Position numbers and translations under genes: made by a program
Shown here: piece by piece, positions 60,052 through 64,000 of the stretch
How the letters are laid out: each line of letters starts with the position of its first letter
Numbering within the stretch: position 1 is the stretch's first letter
Assembly (NCBI RefSeq): GCF_900143545.1
Contig: NZ_FREV01000003.1
Span: forward strand, 124,001 to 188,000
Direction of reading: 5' to 3'
Length of the DNA stretch: 64,000 nucleotides
Origin: Loktanella sp. Alg231-35
GTDB lineage: Bacteria > Pseudomonadota > Alphaproteobacteria > Rhodobacterales > Rhodobacteraceae
The notes under the pieces: model-generated
Database searches by the model: none
The model's input: the letters and a program-made list of their open reading frames with translations, nothing else
Told to the model about the DNA's origin: nothing

Positions 60052-61659
60052 ATGACGACCCGCCCGCTTGGTGCCCAAATCTCGCATATGCTGAAAGATC
60101 GTGGCGTGGACGTGATCTTTGGCATTCCCGGCGTGCATAATCAGGAAATGTACCGCGGCATCGAAGAGGCTGGTATCACCCACGTTCTGGCGCGCCACGA
60201 ACAGGGGGCGGGGTTCATGGCCGATGGCTATGCCCGTGCGACGGGCAAACCGGGGGTGGCCTATGTGATTTCGGGGCCGGGGCTGTGTAATATCATGACG
60301 CCGATGGGGCAGGCCTATTCGGATAGCGTGCCGATGCTGGTGATATCGTCTGTGTTGGATGAAACCGAAGCCACACGTGGGCAATTGCACCAGATGAAGG
60401 ATCAGGAAAGGGCGGCAGCGGCGGTTTGTGATTGGTCGGTGACGGCGCGGACGGCGGATGCGGCGTATGCGTTGATTGACCGGGCGCTGATGCAAATGGA
60501 GACAGGCGTTCCGTCACCCAAGCACATTCAAGTACCCATCGCTCAGCTCGAAGCACGTGCAGATGCAGCCTTATCACGGCCAGTTGATTGGCCGGTCTGT
60601 CCCGAACCGGCACCACTGCAATGCGCAACGCTGACTGAACAGCTGGAAGCAGCAAGTCGGCCTTTGTTTATATTTGGTGGCGGGGCGGCGCTTGATGCCT
60701 CGCGTTGGTTGCCGGATTTTCAGAAACTCAATGCGGCTTCTTTCACCACTTATGCGGGGCGCGGCATCATACCGGACGACAGCCCACTGCATTTTGGCGC
60801 GACCCTTGCGCGCGCCAGCAGTGCAGACGTGATTGCATCAGCCGATCTGGTCGTGGCCGTTGGTACAAGGCTGAGTGAGGTTGACCTCTGGCGTAGTGAT
60901 CTGGGGCATACGGCCCCGATGATCCGAGTTGATCTTGATCATGAGGTGTTGTCAGACCGTCATCGCGCCGAAACCCGTATTCTTGCCGATGCCGGCGCGC
61001 ATCTCGCCGAAAGTTTCGGGGCCATTCGGGACAAAAAACAGACAACATGGGACGCGAAAGAGGTGTCCCATATGCGTGCGCGTTGGCGCGCCGAAATCAA
61101 CGCTGAACGCCCCGGTATCCTGCCTGTCGCCGACGCCCTTAAAGCAGCCTTGCCTGCCGACACCATGATCTATTCCGACATGACCCAATTCGCCTATGCA
61201 GCGAAAGAGGTCTATCCGATGGACCACCCCGGCCATTGGCACCACCCTTACGGCTTTGGCACGCTTGGTTATGCCCTACCGGCGGCCATCGGGGGCGCAA
61301 TTGGACGTAGGGTGGGTGAAACCCACGCGCCGACAATCGCCATCCTCGGCGACTACGGTTTTCAATACACCGTGCAGGAACTGGCCGTCGCGGTGGAACT
61401 GGAACTCACCTTGCCCATCATCATTTGGGACAATGGCAAGCTGGGCGAGATCGAAGACAGCATGGTCCGCGCGCAAATCGCCCCCAATGCAGTGATCCAG
61501 CGCAACCCTGATTTCCTGAAACTGGCCGAGGCCTACGGGGCCGCAGCGACCCAGCCCACAACCCTTGCTGAATTCGGGCAGGCGATCCAGACAGCGTTGC
61601 AAACCAAAGGCCCCACGGTGATCCGCGTGACCTCTGACATCGCCCTTACCAGCAGCTGA
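60052..61659 (+). CDS. ThDP-dependent decarboxylase/acetolactate-synthase-like enzyme with embedded repeat
   Basis: The 535-residue ThDP enzyme begins MTTRPLGAQISHMLKDRGVD and has FGIPGVHNQEMYRG, the catalytic glutamate in LARHEQGAGFMADGYARA near residue 50, and the ThDP/Mg site ILGDYGFQYTVQEL near 430, with DN in IIWDNGKLG. It most resembles 5-guanidino-2-oxopentanoate decarboxylase (AruI) and related enzymes; the substrate is not certain. Residues 419-426 (RRVGETHA) are encoded by a copy of the 23-bp palindromic repeat, an in-frame insertion just before the ThDP motif. The 3' end overlaps the convergent gene by 14 bases. Confidence 0.82.
   Translation: MTTRPLGAQISHMLKDRGVDVIFGIPGVHNQEMYRGIEEAGITHVLARHEQGAGFMADGYARATGKPGVAYVISGPGLCNIMTPMGQAYSDSVPMLVISSVLDETEATRGQLHQMKDQERAAAAVCDWSVTARTADAAYALIDRALMQMETGVPSPKHIQVPIAQLEARADAALSRPVDWPVCPEPAPLQCATLTEQLEAASRPLFIFGGGAALDASRWLPDFQKLNAASFTTYAGRGIIPDDSPLHFGATLARASSADVIASADLVVAVGTRLSEVDLWRSDLGHTAPMIRVDLDHEVLSDRHRAETRILADAGAHLAESFGAIRDKKQTTWDAKEVSHMRARWRAEINAERPGILPVADALKAALPADTMIYSDMTQFAYAAKEVYPMDHPGHWHHPYGFGTLGYALPAAIGGAIGRRVGETHAPTIAILGDYGFQYTVQELAVAVELELTLPIIIWDNGKLGEIEDSMVRAQIAPNAVIQRNPDFLKLAEAYGAAATQPTTLAEFGQAIQTALQTKGPTVIRVTSDIALTSS
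61306..61328. repeat. Palindromic repeat, copy 3, inside a coding gene
   Basis: This is the exact inverse of the copy at 5257-5279. It lies wholly within the ThDP enzyme gene and is read in frame as R-R-V-G-E-T-H plus the first two bases of an alanine codon, so it adds residues to the protein instead of breaking it. Confidence 0.9.
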
Positions 61660-63361
61660 CCAAGACGGTGATGTCTGCGGCACGTGCCGTCAGCGCCACC
61701 GGGCTGATTGCAGGTTGCGGGCCGCTTGTGGCCGGATCAATGCCTTGGGTCGCCAGAAGCGTCGCAATCTGATCTGCCTTGACCGAGAACTGCACATCCG
61801 CAGGCAGGCTTTGCCCGTTGCGGTTGCTGCGCGGCAGCAGCATGCCCAGAACCGTGCCAGAGGCATCCAGCACCGGCCCGCCCGCATCGCCGACTGATGA
61901 CGTCACCGACAATCGTTTGATCGTTTCTTCCCCGGTAAGCCCTCGAATATCGACGACATTGCCAAAGGTCAGCGTTGGTGCGCTCAAGACGCCACCAAAG
62001 GGGTATCCGGCGACAGCAACCGGGTCTTGCAGGCGCGGTAATTCAACCTGCAACGTGGCAACGTCCAAGGGGGCTAGATCCTCAAGCGGGCGCAGCAGCG
62101 ATACGCCAAGTGCCGCATCACTGATGATAATCTCGGCCTCCTGCTCTCGGTCCAACGTGATCCGGTCGCAGTCTTCTATGGCATCCGGTGTTGTCACAAC
62201 ATGCCCGGTGCCAGAGGCATAAAACCCGGTACGCGACAGGCGCGGCCGCCGGATGTTCAACCCCGAGACCATATCGATGGACTGCACATCCGTGGCGGGC
62301 ACCAAGTTGGCGTCCAAGACACCGTCCAATCGGGTGAAACTTTCGCGCATCACTTCGATCACCCGACTGCGGCGGTTCTCGTCACCCGCAGGCCAGACAA
62401 GGGTAAAGCCTTTGATCTCGCCATCCTGCAAGGACACGGTGGTGAAGGAATGAATGTCCTCATCAACTCCTTCGATAAAGAAACCGTTGCTGCGAAAGGC
62501 GCGTTCGCCCTCAAAGGGGATAATCTCAAGCGTTTGCATGACCTCGTAAAGGCCACGCATCTTGCCGGCATCGCCGCGTTGCGAAATTAGCATCAGCCGG
62601 GCGCCCGGAATTGAAGCGGTCGCGTCATATTGGGCAAAGGGGGGTTGGTATTGGGCAAATGAAACGGCGGCTGTTGGTACCTCCAGCGCGATGCCAGCGG
62701 CATCATCGCGGATCATCTGCATATCAACTTCGGACAACACCGCGTTGTATTGCTTTAGCAGCAAACCGCGCTGGCTTGTGGTCAGAACACCGGTGCCCTG
62801 TTGCAGATTGTCCAACTGCCAGCTTTCCATAGATGCACGGGTACCACGCCCGAATGATCCGTCGATGGCCGCACTATAGTAACCACCCCAAGCAAGCGCC
62901 TTTTGCAGCTCTTGGCGGTCTTCGCGGGTTAGTGCGGCTTCCGAGGACCGCGCCTCGCGCAGGGTTTCCTGCGGCGCGGTGATCGGGTTCACGGCGGGGC
63001 GGATAGGTTCCACTGGGGTCTCAGCCGCGCGCGGGGCGCCGCCGCCGATGGGCCAAAACTGTTGTTCAAATCGGCGGCCATTTTGCAGATAACTGTCAGA
63101 TGGAATTTGCCGTGTCGCCAACAAACGCGAGAGTTCCTGCCGGGCGAGCGCCTCGGAGTAAGGGCCAAGCACGATGCCATAAAACCCACGCCCCAGATAA
63201 TAACCCTCTACATCATCAAACTGACGCGCATAAAGCCGGGCGCGTTCCTGCGCCTGCGCCAGTGTCTGGCGCGCCTCAATCTGAACCCAGAATGTATCTT
63301 GCGCCTTGGCAGCAAGAGGCAGGACAAGAAAGACAAGAACGGTGGCAAGCGTTCTGAACAT
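61646..63361 (-). CDS. Exported SPOR/peptidoglycan-binding protein with inactive trypsin-like domain
   Basis: The product has 571 residues from ATG 63361. A signal peptide (about 1-20, ending AAKA) precedes a SPOR-like region (about 23-100), a PG_binding_1-like domain around 145-210 (ALAWGGYYSAAIDGSFGRGT) and a C-terminal trypsin-like domain (about 370-570). In that domain the usual His is Asp393 (VVTTPDAIEDC, where TNAHVV would be expected) and the usual Ser is Ala493 (VGDAGGPV in place of GNSGGPV), so proteolysis is not expected. It is probably a periplasmic cell-wall-binding pseudoenzyme. It overlaps the convergent ThDP gene at the 3' end. Confidence 0.82.
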   Translation of the reverse strand: MFRTLATVLVFLVLPLAAKAQDTFWVQIEARQTLAQAQERARLYARQFDDVEGYYLGRGFYGIVLGPYSEALARQELSRLLATRQIPSDSYLQNGRRFEQQFWPIGGGAPRAAETPVEPIRPAVNPITAPQETLREARSSEAALTREDRQELQKALAWGGYYSAAIDGSFGRGTRASMESWQLDNLQQGTGVLTTSQRGLLLKQYNAVLSEVDMQMIRDDAAGIALEVPTAAVSFAQYQPPFAQYDATASIPGARLMLISQRGDAGKMRGLYEVMQTLEIIPFEGERAFRSNGFFIEGVDEDIHSFTTVSLQDGEIKGFTLVWPAGDENRRSRVIEVMRESFTRLDGVLDANLVPATDVQSIDMVSGLNIRRPRLSRTGFYASGTGHVVTTPDAIEDCDRITLDREQEAEIIISDAALGVSLLRPLEDLAPLDVATLQVELPRLQDPVAVAGYPFGGVLSAPTLTFGNVVDIRGLTGEETIKRLSVTSSVGDAGGPVLDASGTVLGMLLPRSNRNGQSLPADVQFSVKADQIATLLATQGIDPATSGPQPAISPVALTARAADITVLVSCW

Positions 63362-63481
63362 AGTAACCTCGGCAGCAAATCGAACCTTGCTAGGGTGATT
63401 GGCGTTGTCCGCGCTCAGACGCAAGCATAACCGCACCTTTGACGCGCATTTGATCGCATTAAATCCAAAGCCGTTGCCTAA

Positions 63482-63510
63482 TTGACCCTTGCCGCGCAGC
63501 ACCCTATTGC
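63482..63510 (+). promoter_or_regulatory. Candidate promoter of glyQ
   Basis: TTGACC (63482-63487) and TATTGC (63505-63510) are separated by 17 bases and point toward glyQ, whose ATG is at 63536. The match to the housekeeping consensus is moderate. The interval lies between divergent genes. Confidence 0.45.
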
Positions 63511-63535
63511 AGGGGCAAAGCACATGAGGGCCACG

Positions 63536-64000
63536 ATGGCAGATAAACCACGCAGTTTTCAGGAGATCATCCTGCGGCTTCAGACCTATTGGGCGTCCAA
63601 GGGTTGCGCGATCTTGCAACCCTACGACATGGAAGTGGGGGCTGGGACGTTCCACCCGGCCACAACCCTGCGCGCGCTGGGCAGCAACCATTGGGCAGCG
63701 GCCTATGTGCAGCCCTCGCGCCGCCCCACCGATGGGCGTTATGGCGAAAACCCCAACCGTTTGCAGCATTATTATCAGTATCAGGTGCTGATCAAACCTT
63801 CGCCGCCGGACCTGCAAGACCTCTACCTTGGCTCGCTTGAGGCTATCGGCATTGACGCGGCCATGCACGACATCCGCTTTGTCGAGGACGACTGGGAAAG
63901 CCCGACACTGGGTGCATGGGGTCTTGGCTGGGAAGTTTGGTGTGATGGCATGGAAGTCAGCCAGTTCACTTATTTCCAACAGGTCGGCGGGCATGACTGC
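63536..64000 (+). CDS. glyQ: Glycyl-tRNA synthetase alpha subunit, N-terminal part
   Basis: The frame is open to the right edge (155 residues seen). It starts [20 protein letters not shown] and contains [38 protein letters not shown] and [19 protein letters not shown], all characteristic of GlyQ of the bacterial alpha2-beta2 enzyme. It charges tRNA-Gly. AGGG lies 5 bases before the ATG. The rest of the gene, and probably glyS, lie beyond the window. Confidence 0.95.
   Translation, partial: MADKPRSFQEIILRLQTYWASKGCAILQPYDMEVGAGTFHPATTLRALGSNHWAAAYVQPSRRPTDGRYGENPNRLQHYYQYQVLIKPSPPDLQDLYLGSLEAIGIDAAMHDIRFVEDDWESPTLGAWGLGWEVWCDGMEVSQFTYFQQVGGHDC

Overview
This window reads as chromosomal DNA of a marine alphaproteobacterium of the Roseobacter group (Rhodobacteraceae). 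The evidence is the full dcw division and cell-wall cluster with a Rhodobacterales DUF2484 gene inside it, aerobic cobaltochelatase genes cobS and cobT, a DUF1127 gene followed by CcsR ('cuckoo') small RNAs, a trimethylaminoethylphosphonate oxygenase pair, and moderately high GC. Nothing looks like a prophage, plasmid, insertion sequence or CRISPR array, and I found no tRNA or rRNA.

Layout. 0-11.7 kb: a partial pyruvate carboxylase and an FMN-dependent lactate dehydrogenase-type enzyme (minus strand), uvrD behind a probable SOS box, a LysE exporter with a divergent Lrp-type regulator, the tmpA-tmpB phosphonate genes, a truncated haemoglobin with a tiny membrane protein facing an NsrR-type repressor, a CcsR small-RNA array behind a DUF1127 gene, and mrp plus a GNAT acetyltransferase. 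11.8-37.7 kb: a long structured leader, then mraZ-rsmH-ftsL-ftsI-murE-murF-mraY-(unknown)-murD-[minus-strand flavoprotein]-ftsW-murG-murC-DUF2484-(two unknown membrane proteins)-murB-ddl-ftsQ-ftsA-ftsZ, a strong terminator, then lpxC, bamD and recN. 37.7-38.4 kb holds no recognisable gene but has notable hairpins. 38.4-54 kb: ClC channel, DUF427, aminopeptidase P, cobT-(unknown)-cobS, exported MsrB, a membrane protein, a J-domain protein, bolA, DUF4177, gatB, an acyltransferase and pepN. 54-64 kb: malate synthase G with glcG, a class-I amidotransferase-like hydrolase, a D-lyxose isomerase-like protein, TrkH, a ThDP-dependent decarboxylase, a protease-like protein lacking its catalytic residues, and the start of glyQ.

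How the genes work together. The dcw block builds lipid II (MurC-F, MraY, MurG, Ddl, MurB) and the divisome (FtsL, I, W, Q, A, Z), and continues into outer-membrane biogenesis (LpxC, BamD). TmpA and TmpB would turn a quaternary-amine phosphonate into phosphate and glycine betaine. The haemoglobin, small membrane protein and NsrR-type regulator look like a nitric-oxide response unit. Malate synthase G with GlcG belongs to glyoxylate use.

The points most worth checking are: seven CCTCC-loop hairpins in the CcsR array; a 23-bp palindromic repeat present three times, once in frame inside a protein-coding gene; a second palindrome whose arms supply both stop codons of convergent genes; a double TGAAC-N3-GTTCA operator in front of an unknown small membrane protein within the dcw cluster; a serine-protease fold with His replaced by Asp and Ser by Ala; and the gene-free segment after recN. 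All functional calls rest on reading the translated sequence and on family knowledge; no database search was run.
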